A stretch of 64,000 nucleotides of DNA from Azolla caroliniana. Taxonomy: Eukaryota > Polypodiophyta. The stretch covers positions 10,478,001 through 10,542,000 of the forward strand of contig JBHGNT010000021.1 in NCBI GenBank assembly GCA_043228905.1, read 5' to 3'. Below, piece after piece: positions 20,072-30,664 of this stretch; the stretch's first letter is position 1; every line of letters starts with the position of its first letter. The notes beneath the pieces are model-generated. The model ran no database searches. It was not told the origin of the DNA and saw nothing but the letters and a program-made list of their open reading frames with translations. The position numbers and the translations under genes are program-made.

Positions 20072-20656
20072 TGTTGGGAATATGTCCCTCCAGTGGGAGG
20101 ATGATCCGACTGTTCGGAAAGCCGACAATCGAAGAGTTTGAAGACAGGAGCCGAGTTGATGAGGAACTCAGCTGAAACCGGAATTGTGTAAATAGCCAAC
20201 TCGGGAGACTATTTTTTGTAAATAGTCTAAGTGTGCGCCCCATGAGGGCCACTAATGTAAATAACCAGAAAATTGCGTAAGTATATATGCAACTAGGGCA
20301 AACTTTTAGCCATGTGAGTTAGAGTGAGAATAGATTGTGTGTGCAGAAGTTGTAGAACGCAAGAGAGTGTGAGAGAGGAAGGTAGAGCCGCGCCATAACT
20401 ATGTGTGTAACAGTAGACGCGAAGAGCCCTGTGCGACCGATGCACTCGTGAGAGAGTGTTGTAATCTTCTCGCTATTGTATATCCACTATTTTGTATAGT
20501 GAAGAATCTGTTCCCGTGGTTTTTTTCCCGTTTTAGGGTTTCCACGTAAATCTCTATGTATACTTCTATTCATCTTGTCTTTTTGTATTTCTGCAATTCG
20601 TATTTCAATGTGTAATCTGTTCACTGTGATTTATATTCCACAACGTTTTCTCATCA
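20072..20656 (+). repeat. Solo LTR of the Copia-C family
   Basis: 585 bp, from TGTTGGGAATATGTCCCTCC to TTCTCATCA, flanked by a perfect 5-bp duplication GAATC (20067-20071 and 20657-20661) inside Gypsy-D gag. It matches the Copia-C LTRs at 52066-52640 and 57118-57689 in reverse orientation. No internal sequence remains, so LTR-LTR recombination removed it. Confidence 0.93.
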
Positions 20657-21943
20657 GAATCACACACCCATGCTTTTGTGTCCACATGGCAGGCCAACCA
20701 CTCGACGCAGCGGTTATCGGCTGCTGAAATCGAGTCCTCCAAAATCGCGGAATTTGCTATATCCCTCGATGGGCCGACTGCTCGATGGTATTCCCGCATG
20801 GACGTGGGGGAGGTCACAATGTTCCAGGACATTTGCACAAAGTTTCTAGAATTATTCCACCGCGAAGTTCCAAAGCGCGAACTGCTTCAACAGTTCTTTT
20901 CCATGAGCCAAGAACCTCACGAGACGGTTGCCCAGTTCACGATCCGGTTTCAGGATCTCTATCGACAACTGGCTGACGATGTCTCCACTCATCACATTCC
21001 AGATACCTTCCTTTCCAGTGTACGGGAGCCTCTACGGACGACTCTCGCACTTACCAATTTCTCTAACTAGACAATCGAGCAAGTCATCGCACGCGTCCTT
21101 GCCATCGATCGGACACAACATAACACGACTTTCTCCATGGGCTCTTTGCAAAGCACCCTTCCTTAGGAGGACAACCGGTTCCGACAAGCCCTCCAATGCA
21201 CAGTCTGCTCGGGCTCAGACCATCTGGCTCTCGAGTGCCCTCACTGGACACATTGTCCAATCTGTCAGTTCCGATCCCACATGATTGAACAATGCGAATA
21301 CAACATGCTCAACCGCACAACGACGGCTCCAGTCCGCCAGATCGAGCCTTGAAATACATACTCACGGCAGGACGAACGTAAATCTTATCGACATCGGGAG
21401 AACGAGCGACCACGATCCCCAGATCGTAAGTGCTTCGACGATGACTACCGCCGCGAGAAACCCAGGAGATCAGATGATCGTCGGGACCAATACCGCGATG
21501 ACCAATATAGAGCAAACGATGAGTATGACCGGTACGACGACGACCGGGATGATCGCTACGATCAGCGGTATTCACGAAATGATAGAAGAAACTCTTACAG
21601 AGGTTCACGGAACAATCGACGGCATAACGACAATCGTCGTCGGGACCCCCCTCCAAACGTACCGCACAACTCCCTTCCCCATAACATGCCACGGGCCAAC
21701 ATGCCTACACAAGGAGCCGGGAACCGCTCACAACCTTTCCCACACACTGAGCACGGTGACACTAGCAACTCGTCATCCGTTACCTGCTTTAAGTGTAACC
21801 AACCCGGCCACTACGCTACCCAATGCCCAACCACGGACTGCGGCAAGGCCCCGGCCATGAATATTATTATGGCCGACGTTCAACATGTCACTACATGCAG
21901 CAAAACCCAAGCCATCCAATGGCAAGTACAAGATGACGTCTGA
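20657..21943 (+). pseudogene. Gypsy-D gag capsid and CCHC knuckle
   Basis: Gag resumes: HAFVSTWQANHSTQRLS, LDGPTARWYSRM, FLELFHREVPKRELLQQF and SMSQEPHETVAQFTIRFQDL form the retrotrans_gag capsid pattern. A TAG lies at 21068. The following Arg/Asp-rich spacer (about 21300-21680) has lost its frame, but repeats of Asp/Arg codons are visible. The block 21686-21943 has CFKCNQPGHYATQC, an intact C-x2-C-x4-H-x4-C knuckle, followed by a TTCSKTQA protease-linker pattern shared with the 47310 element. Confidence 0.82.
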
Positions 21944-21985
21944 CAAGTAGCCAAGGAATGGATTGACACTGCCAATTAAAGCAAT

Positions 21986-22561
21986 GTGGAGCGGATGCAC
22001 ACGGAGATGCAGGACGTGACCATCAACGCACCACAGCCCGCAGAACCATCCACCGTGGCAGAAGATGACCATCTGTGGGAGGCCCTTACCAGTTCTAGGA
22101 TCTCGTTGCCATTGCATAAGCTTTTACCGCTCATGTCGCGCTTTCGGGATACCTTGGCTATGCTCATGACTAACGACAAATCGGCCGCAACCCCTATTAA
22201 CCTGGCAGAGCGAGGGACGGGCCCACTCATCATGAATTGCCAGAATCCAGCTGTGAAAATTATGCTTAAAGGACGCGATCTTCATGGATGCATAATCGAC
22301 GGTGGCTCCGGCGTGAACGTCATCAACGAGGCCACATGTCACACACTCGGTCTGAACCAATGGGAACCTTGCCCCTTTTGGCTTCGGATGGCTGATACGC
22401 GATCGATTCACCCCATACGGTTCCATACGGTCAATCCGCCACCTCAACTTCATGTTAGGAGGCCACATGTTCACTATCTCGGTAGTCGTGTTACACCTCG
22501 AACCTCCGGGCGCCTACCCAATGCTGCTTGGCCGAACCTGGTTGCGCACAACAAATATTAA
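21986..22561 (+). pseudogene. Gypsy-D aspartic protease
   Basis: The open block includes GCIIDGGSGVNVINEAT (near 22300), the retroviral-type protease site in its D-G-G form. LGLNQWEPCPFWLRMADT follows, a strongly conserved stretch also present in the 47310 element. The catalytic Asp is retained. The frame shifts around 22430, where the second half of the domain should continue. The enzyme would process Gag-Pol. Confidence 0.83.
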
Positions 22562-22619
22562 GCAACATTGGCAGCGAAATATGATCTCTTTCTACCGGGG
22601 GAAGACAAAGGTATGAGTA

Positions 22620-23701
22620 ATAACAGAAGAACGCCTAACCACACCCCACAACACTAGACCCCTATATGCAGAAGGGGTACACATGCTCGACGGGTTAGCT
22701 GACGAAGAGGTGGATGACTTCCTGGAAGATCATCCCACTATCATACCCCTCTTCGAAATAAACACCATCTCGGCCTTCGGCACACCATCGGACGAGGATG
22801 TCACGGCAGATTCACTTCCCTAGGACGAGGCCGATTCCACAACTATTGCGGAATTACGACAAGCTCGAGACGCGTTTGAACAAGAACTCATCATCTCACA
22901 ACAAGTCAAAGCATCAACGCTCGAATCACTGAACCTCGGCTCGGACGAGAACCCACGTACACTACAAATCGCTAACAACTTACCAGCCGACGAATAGACA
23001 ACCCTGATACGCCTGCTCACGGAGTATCAGGATGTATTCGCATGGTCTTACATTGATATGAAGGGATTGGACCCCCAATATTACCAACACCAAGTACACC
23101 TCCTGCTTGACACTCGGCCGATCCAACAACAGATAGTGTCCTCGACACAATGGCTTGTCATGAATGCTACAATTTCCTCGATGGGTTAAGTGGCTATAAT
23201 CAAATCATAATGCACCCGGACGATCAGGAGAAAATGACATTTGTCACGGAATGGGGTGTCTTCGTGGCCGAGGTAATGATGTTCGGATTAAAAATGGCAC
23301 CGACCACATTCCAACGGATCATCACAGAGATTCTCAACGAGTATATCCCGACGTTCATGCAAGTGTTCCTCGACGACTTTGTCGTGTATGGCCAGGGGCT
23401 GGAGCATATGACCCAGCTATGCCTCTGTCTCGATTGATGTCGACAAGCTCGATTGAGCTTAAATCCGGCGAAATGTGTGTTCTTGGTGACAAGCGACAAC
23501 TTGCTCGGGCACATAGTCAGCCAGGAAGGTATCGACATGGGCCCGGATAAAGTGCAAGCCATTCTGAACACTCCCACGCGCTCTACCGCGAAGGCTCTTA
23601 GCCGATTCCTGGGCCAAATTAGATGGCATAGCCGGATGTTACGACACTTGGCCGATTTCGCGACTCCATTGCACGCGGCGGTGCATAGACTCCCATTTTA
23701 G
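22620..23701 (+). pseudogene. Gypsy-D reverse transcriptase, internally deleted
   Basis: N-terminal linker pieces lie at 22680-23100, including a GLDPQYYQHQVHLL stretch. RT resumes at 23150 with FLDGLSGYNQIIMHP, then TFVTEWGVF, KMAPTTFQRII and the catalytic FLDDFVVYG (about 23370). RFLGQIRWHSRML (near 23610) is the connection region. Compared with the related RT at 50241, about 70 codons of the fingers are absent between 23130 and 23150. Stops and a frame change near 23437 add further damage. Confidence 0.87.
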
Positions 23702-24322
23702 TGGTCTTCAACAGAAGACGAAGCTTACCAAGCCTTGAAGTTAATGCTCTCCCATGCCCCTGTGGTACAACCACCAGTCTAGTCGGAACCTTTTCACGTC
23801 TTCGTAGATGCATCAGATATAGCCATCGACAACGCACTCACGCAACGCACACCACCAAATTTGTACCGGCCAGTGTATTACGCTAGTCGACGTCTCTTGG
23901 CCGCGGAGAAGAACTACTCAACAATTGAACGTGAGGCCCTCGGTATGGTTTACAACATCAACAAATTCCGGTATTACCTCTTGGGCCGGAACTTCACATT
24001 CCACATCGATCACTCGACTCTCCTCTACTTGGTTAATAAGCAGGCCCTCACAGGTCGCCTGGCCCGATGGATGCTCTTGCTACAGGAGTTTGATTTCCAG
24101 ATCCAGCACCGGCCCGACGTCCAACACGCCGTAGCTGACTACCTGAGCCGCCTCGAGTCAGGAGAACCAACCAAGTCCACGTATGATGATCTACCCGATG
24201 CCGCCCTTTTCAGTCTCGCAACGGTGCCAGATGAAAATAAAGATGAATGGATCATGGAGATGACCCATTTTCTCAGCACCGGCCTTCCTCCCGACCACTT
24301 GACCCTCGACGCTCGGAAATGA
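23702..24322 (+). pseudogene. Gypsy-D RNase H
   Basis: The pieces include a VFVDASD-type start near 23800 in a broken frame, RPVYYASRRLLAAEKNYSTIEREALGMVY, FTFHIDHSTLLYLVNKQALTGRLARW and HAVADYLSRL. This is the usual RT-linked RNase H of gypsy elements, which degrades the RNA strand during cDNA synthesis. The frame from 23861 to 24322 is open. Upstream stops and a shift precede it. Confidence 0.86.
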
Positions 24323-25490
24323 CTAGCTGTCAGGAGCCGAAACTTTTGTCTGGTCTCCGACACCCTCTACCACAAAGGCTCGGATGGCATCTGGCCCCAT
24401 GCAATCCGTCAATTCGAGAAACACACAATCCTCTAGGAGGCACATCACGGAATCACGAGCGGACATTACGTTGGAAAGGCCACGACAAGAAAAATATGGA
24501 AAAGTGGCTTATGGTGGCCCACCACAAAAAAAGATGCTCATGAATTCTGTCGACAATGCGATCTGTGTCAACGCATGGGACAACCAACCGAGCAAGCCCG
24601 GATGCCGCACCAACCCATCCTCCTGTTAGAGCCATTTCAAAAGTGGGGGTTAGATTTTGTGGGACTTTTCAAACCAGCCACGACTCGCACCGGTAACCAA
24701 TACATAATCGTGGCCATGGACTATTGCACCAAATGGGTCTAGGCTAAGGCACTACGGGATAACACGGCTGCATCCATGGCAAAATTCGTATACGAACATC
24801 TATGGTGCCGATATGGATGCCCAATCGAGCTCATTAGTGACCAAGGCGGGCATTTTATAAACCACATAATTCACGAGCTCACTACACACTACGCGGTCGT
24901 ACATAAGAAAAGTACACCGTACTATCCTCAGGCAAACGGATTGGCAGATTCTACTAATAAAATTTTGCAAACAATCTTGAAAAAGATCGTCAATGAGAAC
25001 CACACCGATTCGGGATGACAAGCTCCAGAGTGCATTATGGGCGTATCGCACCACATTTAAAACTAGCATTCAATCTACACCCTTTTGGATGGCCTTTGGT
25101 TTAGAAGCAGTCATGCCGATCGAGTTCCAAGTTCCAAGTCTCCGAGTTCAGGTTAAGGAAAGGCTACCCAAGGCCCAATCAGAACAATATCGGCTCGAAC
25201 AACTCCTCGAACTCGGCGAACATCGAGTGGCCAACATAGCTCAACTGTAACAACACCAACGGCAACGCAAAGCCTTCATCGATTGTCACCGGAAAGGTAT
25301 GGAGAAAACACTTACTTTCGGTAAACCGATACTAGTCTTCCAAACACGACTCGGGGCTATGCCGGGGAAATTACGATTCCGATGGACAGACCCCTTCTGG
25401 ATTATTGACGAGTTTAATGGCACATTCCAACTCAGCACACTTGCCGGGGACATCGTCAAAAGTTGGGTAAATGGATTCTGACTTCGACCT
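24323..25490 (+). pseudogene. Gypsy-D integrase
   Basis: After a broken zinc region (CRQCDLCQRMG can be read near 24550) the core shows GLDFVGLF (first Asp, about 24650), ISDQGGHF (second Asp, about 24835) and PQANGLADSTNK (about 24930). In the last, the catalytic Glu position holds Asp. After a frame change near 25015 come LWAYRTTFKTSIQSTPF and FGLEAVMPIEF. A C-terminal block (25299-25481) has GKLRFRWTDPFWIIDEFNG and ends WVNGFRLRPYH, a GPF/Y-type module. There is no chromodomain. Confidence 0.86.
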
Positions 25491-25792
25491 TACCATGGAA
25501 ATACCCAGATAATCCCTTCACTGAGTCTCACGGCACAAACCAGTTCACGGACGACGCCATGAAGGAGGCCACATGTCCCCATCGGTAAAATAATGACCTA
25601 CCCACCAAATGTAGATAGTAGGAATAGTTTTAGCATTTCAATTAGCCTTACCTAACCTAGCTAATAAATCACCCCAAATCACGACATTTTCTTAGGCGCA
25701 CCAACTAGTCACGTTCACCTTAAAGTAGAATATTTAAGGAACATGCACACCAGACAAAGCACTCCTATGACGCGTGGCCATAATACCTTATT
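25491..25792 (+). other. Gypsy-D post-integrase spacer
   Basis: About 300 bp of A/C-rich sequence between the integrase end and the next open frame. No gene is visible. It may hold the leader for the downstream ORFs. Confidence 0.4.
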
Positions 25793-26521
25793 ATGGCAGC
25801 CACAACCAGGAATAAAAAAGATCTTCTCCCTGTACAAAACCCTAGGCAATCACATAAAAGAAACTACCCCACACACAACACGCCCACTCACATAGAAACG
25901 TTCTTGCCTTCACCACCTTCAAGCTCCCAAGCTCTCTCTCGTTCTCATCACTCCTACAAACAGGCCTCGTCTCGCCCTCGTAGCCCTTGCACAGAACAAT
26001 GGTGTCCTCCCCAACCACCTTCTTCCATCTCTCTGTCTCGCCCTCGTCTCATCGCTTCCCCCCACGCCCCCTGTCAACAAACCTTCGAGACCACCATGCC
26101 TCTCGCAGCATCGCAGGAAACCTGTTCTTGGCTACAACAACGAGGATTGGGCGGCTACTTACAGGTGATCGACGCTCCAGTGCACCCTGACACCCAAGCA
26201 ATAACACGTAGAATCCACCCTGACACAGTAACCAACAACATGATTCGCACTGCTCTAGACCTTGCGCGAGGTGGAGACCATGAGGTCAAGATTCCTCCTC
26301 ACGCGACCCTAAAGGAGTATTTTGGGATGTATTTGATGTCGGGAAAAGCTTACCTCACTTGTGGAGGACCAAACAAGGCTTTTGGGGAGATCGCCCGAAA
26401 TTTAATGGAATATGCCTTTGTGCATACAAATCCCACGAGTATGCCACAGAATAAATCTGCCATCATCATCAGAGTGTACGAAGGCGACAAAATCGATTGG
26501 GGAATCATCATCGACGAATGA
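25793..26521 (+). CDS. Gypsy-D extra ORF 1, unknown function
   Basis: An uninterrupted 242-codon frame opens at ATG 25793, between integrase and the 3' LTR of Gypsy-D. Residues 1-95 are basic and Pro/Ser/His-rich. Residues from about 100 look globular, with SWLQQRGLGGYLQVID, an IPPHATLKEYFGMYL segment and an EIARNLMEYAFVH helix. I see no signal peptide, transmembrane segment or envelope motif. It stays open while gag and pol around it carry many stops. I do not recognise the family. Additional ORFs in this place are known from Tat/Ogre and Athila elements. Capture of a host segment or chance survival are the alternatives. Confidence 0.55.
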   Translation: MAATTRNKKDLLPVQNPRQSHKRNYPTHNTPTHIETFLPSPPSSSQALSRSHHSYKQASSRPRSPCTEQWCPPQPPSSISLSRPRLIASPHAPCQQTFETTMPLAASQETCSWLQQRGLGGYLQVIDAPVHPDTQAITRRIHPDTVTNNMIRTALDLARGGDHEVKIPPHATLKEYFGMYLMSGKAYLTCGGPNKAFGEIARNLMEYAFVHTNPTSMPQNKSAIIIRVYEGDKIDWGIIIDE

Positions 26522-27087
26522 GTCCGTGCCACGCTAGAATCTTTTCAAACAGGTAAGCTCTTTTTACCTGTGATGAATCATTACCTCACAGTCCTCTACC
26601 CACCTCCTTTGTTTTCCCCTCTTCGCATCCTTACCTCTCCACCACCACCACGGAAACAACGGGAGAAGATTTTGGCATTAACCCAGGAAGAATGGGAAGA
26701 CCCTTGCCTTATTCACCTTCCTCGGCCGTTTGGAATCCTACTCCCACCTCGGCACCACTCCCACCAAAAACACAGAAGCAACGGGCGTTACTAGGGACTC
26801 GTGCCGAATGGGATGAGGGCGAGGAGCCCGTCACTGAGGATCTCACCATATGACAAAAGACACCAAGGACATCGATGCCCTCCTCACAACCGAGCCCATG
26901 CCCCACAAACCAGCAGCCCTAGGGCATACAGCAACAAAAGAGGAAGGAAGCCGAGGAGCCAACACCATAGGCCCCAGACTCACAGGATCAGACGAAAATG
27001 AGACAACGCATCAATCGTGAGTCGACCACAGAAACGGAGGGGACCTAGCATCAGAAATCATAGGAGGCCAACCCGACCTCCACGACC
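26522..27087 (+). other. Degraded link between the two extra ORFs
   Basis: The frame of extra ORF 1 reopens at 26570-26794 with a Pro-rich segment and an EEWEDPCLIHLP stretch. It then decays into short Arg/His/Pro-rich frames. It may be the C-terminal continuation of extra ORF 1. Nothing else is identifiable. Confidence 0.35.
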
Positions 27088-28150
27088 ATGGTACCAGTAG
27101 AGTCATGGCTCCAAGTAGGTAGGATCGAGCATGGACAAACCACGCAGATATCAGAGGAGGAAGTCCTCGGTTACAAAGACCTCCCCGTGGAGGCATACGA
27201 GTTTAGTGCACTACTTCGACTGGGCACAACATATGAGTTAATGGATTTCCTCGCGCATGCCCAAGTAGCTGCCGCCGCTTGTATGGCCGAGAAGCATGCG
27301 GAAACAAAGATGATCCAACACGCTCTAATGGGAGAAATCAAACCTCACGAGGATCGAGCCTTACAGAAGATAGGGCGGAAGAAGCAAGCATAGAATGCTT
27401 CTCTCCTCATGGAGCTACTAGATGTAAACATGGCCTTAGTCGAGGCATGTCGAAATCTGCCCCACACAACTCGGGCAGCGAAGGACATGGCCTGATGTAT
27501 TAAAATGACACAACAACAAGCCAAACAGGCCACCGAGCTATGGCAAGCCACCGAGCAGAAACTGGCGTCATTGGAGCAACAACATCAAGAACAACCGCCC
27601 TTAAGCCTCCTTGCCCCAGGTAATGATGTCCCACCAGCCCCTCTTCCGAACTCGAGCCTGAGTGCTACTGTTACCGAAGCACACAACGACGACACAACTC
27701 ACCCCAGGGTAGCCACGGTCGATGCAAGCACAATGACGAATTTGGTAAAGACAAGCGAGACATCGTCATTGGTAGATAAAAGCCCGTACCCCCAAACTAG
27801 CCACGCTTCCACACAAATGCCACCACCACCTGTCGTCATGGAAAGATATACACAGACGGACAGGGAACCCACTCCCCGGAATCAACAAGCGGCAACCCAG
27901 ACAGGGCCTCCCCTACGTGACTACCAAGAGGAGCTTAAGGCCTAGATCGCTCTGGCCGAGTTAGCAGAGCAAAACCATAACAACATTATTGGCCAACTAC
28001 GGGAACAAGCGGCGGGCCGTGAAGCTGACCTCAAGCGACTGCTTGCTGAAAGCTCAACCGCACTCAAAGGACAAGAACGAGAGGTGATGAACCTTTAGGT
28101 CTCTATCACCGAGGCCAAAAAACTATTCATCAAAGAAGCAGAGAGGAATG
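27088..28150 (+). pseudogene. Gypsy-D extra ORF 2, coiled-coil-like protein
   Basis: One frame runs from about 27088 to the junction near 28150 with four stops (27391, 27493, 27943, 28096). The translation is rich in Ala, Gln, Glu and Leu: QQQAKQATELWQATEQKLAS, a Pro/Thr-rich middle, then QLREQAAGREADLKRLLAE. The ends would form long helices or coiled coils, and the middle would be flexible. I see no catalytic motif. It ends where the truncated F-family copia begins. Its role is unknown; particle scaffold or RNA handling are guesses. Confidence 0.5.
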
Positions 28151-29159
28151 CTCTATGTTTCATCATGAACATTCCGCCATGGTTGTAGTTGTATGCGTAC
28201 ATTCTACCACGATCCTCATAGTCGGAGTTGTGCCCGTACATTCCGCTATACTCTTCGTAGTTGGAATTGTGCGCGTAATTCGTGAGTTGTGGGCTTGTGG
28301 AAGCCAATTCACGCATATTCTTTTGGCACTCTTCTTCGTGGTGGCCGAGTTTTCCGCAATATCCGCATTCGGTTGGGTTTTGACGGCTCGGGCTGGAGTG
28401 GGAGCTCCCCCTTCTTGCGAAGGTTCCTCGTTGGCTTCCGTTTTGCGGCTGAAATTGGGAGTTGTTATTGTAGGTCGGACCTCATCCGCCTTGTCCTTGG
28501 CCGAATCGGCCTCTCGACCGTCCACGTCCTCTTCCTCCGTTCGAGTGCGTGTAGAGCATGTGCCCTTCCGACTCATTGATCCTTGTATGCACGTGGTTTT
28601 CTTCGACCAATAACATTGATTGGAGCTCGAAGAAGGAGTGTGATTTCTCCCGTGCTAGAACGGCGGTTCGCATCACGCTGAACCATGATGGGAGGCCGCC
28701 GAGGCATATTTGAACCATCTCATCATCATCGATATTTACGCTTATGGAGACGAGTGAATCACAAAGCTCCTTGATCTTCGAGGTGTATGTCGTGATGGAC
28801 ATGTCCCTTTGTTGAATGTTGTTCAACTCTTGGCGGAGTTGAAGCCTTCTTGCGGTTGTGTTCGCCGCGAAAATCTTTCATAGATTTTCCCATGCCTCCT
28901 TCGGCGTCTTGGCTTTGCGAATGTAGCCGAGCATGTGATCGTGAACACATGTCGCCAAGAAATACATCACGCCGCTTGCGGCTTGCTCCCATGTCGCGTA
29001 TCCAGGAGCCGCTTCGGCGGGTCAGTCTTTATGCGCTCCTTTGATGTAGCTCCAATAGCCTTGTCCGACAAAGTATTGGTGCATCTTGTACTCCCAAGAT
29101 GCGAAGTTGTTTCGATCCAACTTCTCGGTAGGGAGAGCGCTCCCCATTTGAGTATTCAT
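28150..29159 (-). pseudogene. F-family copia gag
   Basis: The minus-strand ATG at 29159 starts MNTQMGSALPTEKLDRNNF, the copia Gag opening. Later parts are YIRKAKTPKEAWENL, LQLRQELNNIQQRDMS, TYTSKIKELCDSLVSI, GLPSWFSVM and FFELQSMLLVEENH. A Gly/Arg-rich run and a CCHC-like region near 28350 follow. The end has imperfect repeats of NYEEYSGMYGHNSDYED type before the truncation. Stops near 29020 and 28880 and a frame change near 28480 break it. Confidence 0.8.
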
Positions 29160-29318
29160 TATGTCGATTCTTCTTCTTCTTCTTCTCTCTTCGAATGTGA
29201 GCTATGTAGCGAAGCTATGATAGCGATGAGCCGATTCTTGGTTGTTGGTGTAGAGCACAACACACGATAACGATGAGGTGAATGGGCTAGATTGAGCTGC
29301 CAAATCGCTTTGACACCA

Positions 29319-29711
29319 TGTAAAGAATCAAGAGATGGATTCTTGTGAAGCGGAAAAGATATGAGTTATGTGTGTGTATGAGAGAGAGAGTGAGAGTGAG
29401 AGAGACAAGGAATAAGACACAGAGAATATGCAAGGTAAGAGTATATTAACAAAGGAGAAAGACTTAACAAAATACAATGTGGGAGGAGGGTGCTTTATAT
29501 AGTCACCCTCTCTCTTCATTAACTACAAGACTCATGGAGCATGGGGAATGTGAAAGCTCATAAGTTATGTGTCATAGAATATGATTCTATGACTCATACT
29601 AAATGCTAGAATACAAAGAGGTGACATAATGGTGACTCTTGACCGTTGGAGTGTCTATTCACTCTCAAGGTGAGTTCACACACTAGACCAAGTTGAGCTT
29701 GATTCTCAACA
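29319..29711 (-). repeat. F-family copia 5' LTR (truncated element)
   Basis: Read on the minus strand it runs TGTTGAGAATCAAGCTC to GATTCTTTACA (393 bp), followed by TGGTGTCAAAGC, a weak initiator-tRNA PBS. It is similar to the plus-strand LTR at 35050-35489, sharing TCATAGAATCATATTCTATG and GAGAGAGGGTGACT. Confidence 0.87.
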
Positions 29712-30329
29712 GGTAGAAAAGTAGGTGAGGAAATAGGTAGAACTAGAATAAGTCGAGTTTTTAGTCCTCACAATCAGCCGATGGCTTGCTCTGTCTAAAG
29801 AAGAGAACTATATAAACCGAGATCTACATACCTCGAAGGGGGAGATCTAGATTATTTAGCAAGATTAATATCGTAGCACTGAGCTCTGCACAAACTGTTG
29901 CAGGCCGAGAGCCGTGTACTGTAATCACTGTGAGCTTTATCATTTAATATAAGTCTCGCTCTTACTGTTCTTTCATTTGTGTATTCTCTTGAGATCTGCA
30001 TACCTCGAAGGGGGAGATCTAGATTATTTAGCAAGATTAATATCGTAGCCCTGAGCTCTACACAAACTGTTGCCGGCCAAGAGCCGTGTATTGTAATCAC
30101 TGTGAGCTTTATCATTTAATATAAGTGTCACTCTTACTGTTCTTTCATCTTTGTATTCTCCCCATACTCGTAAACCGAGCTACATCTCTGTCTAACGAGT
30201 TGTAGCCCATGTACGCTCCTCGTTCCCATAACGTCTTCTCAGTGCAGAAGAGGCTTCCACGTAACACGACCCCTTGATACCGATAGCCTGTGGGCTCATT
30301 GAAGGTTTTTCCCCCAGAAACGGTTAATA
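29712..30329 (+). repeat. Gypsy-D 3' LTR remnant with internal duplication
   Basis: It matches the 5' LTR from GGTAGAAAAGTAGG onward and ends GGTTAATA, where the 5' copy has GGTTAACA. The first roughly 55 bp of the LTR are missing. A 172-bp segment is tandemly duplicated: 29821-29992 and 29993-30164, with a few differences. Confidence 0.85.
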
Positions 30330-30664
30330 GAGATGAATCCATCAAGGGCGAGAAGACCGAAGATGAGTTGGAGATATCCAACTCGGACGAAAGCGAAAAC
30401 CGATCGGAGGAAGCCGAGTTGGTTCAGATGTTTGATTCGGATATGCCGAATCAATTGAGGACCAAGCAGAAGAGAAGGCAACAGAAGAAGTGCCAACACC
30501 GCGACAGTAAGGGAGCTGAGAAGGGCTGCACGAGCACGCAAGCCGACTAGAAGGGTCGAGATGCGCGGAATCAAACAGGTCGAGGAGCGCGAGCAAGGCG
30601 TGAAGCTAGAAGGAATCGGAGCATAGATCCAGAAGAGCGGACAGAACCTCAAGTTGAGGGGGAG
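30330..30664 (+). pseudogene. Copia-A acidic tail, second part, and PPT
   Basis: Copia-A resumes with IKGEKTEDELEISNSDESEN, then MFDSD and a basic KQKRRQQKK stretch, and stops at 30547. It continues the tail cut at 19206 and aligns with the minus-strand tail of Copia-M at 61133-61280. The acidic run followed by a basic cluster could be a nuclear-localisation or chromatin-binding segment, but this is speculation. The polypurine tract GTTGAGGGGGAG ends at 30664. Confidence 0.75.

Larger units (their letters stand above)
28150..29711 (-). mobile_element. Truncated F-family copia inside the Gypsy-D 3' LTR
   Basis: The minus strand shows 5' LTR (29711-29319), PBS and gag, ending abruptly near 28150, where Gypsy-D ORF 2 begins. 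The right flank starts GGTAG, within Gypsy-D LTR sequence. The left flank should also be Gypsy-D LTR but is the internal coiled-coil ORF. A deletion therefore removed the rest of this element together with the start of the Gypsy-D 3' LTR. Confidence 0.75.
19207..30329 (+). mobile_element. Gypsy-D, old Ty3/gypsy with extra ORFs after pol
   Basis: The flanks are GAGAC (19202-19206) and GAGAT (30330-30334) in the Copia-A tail. The order is 5' LTR, PBS, gag, CCHC, protease, RT, RNase H, integrase, two further open frames and a damaged 3' LTR. The 11.1 kb include a 585-bp solo copia LTR and a truncated F-family copia. Its gag, protease and RT are close to those of the gypsy at 47310. It lacks a chromodomain and has coding sequence between pol and the 3' LTR, which would suit the non-chromovirus Tat-type branch. 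That assignment is inference. Confidence 0.85.

Noticed and set aside
25793-26521. An envelope-like gene in Gypsy-D
   Set aside because: No signal peptide, transmembrane helix or cleavage site is visible, so I leave it as an ORF of unknown function.
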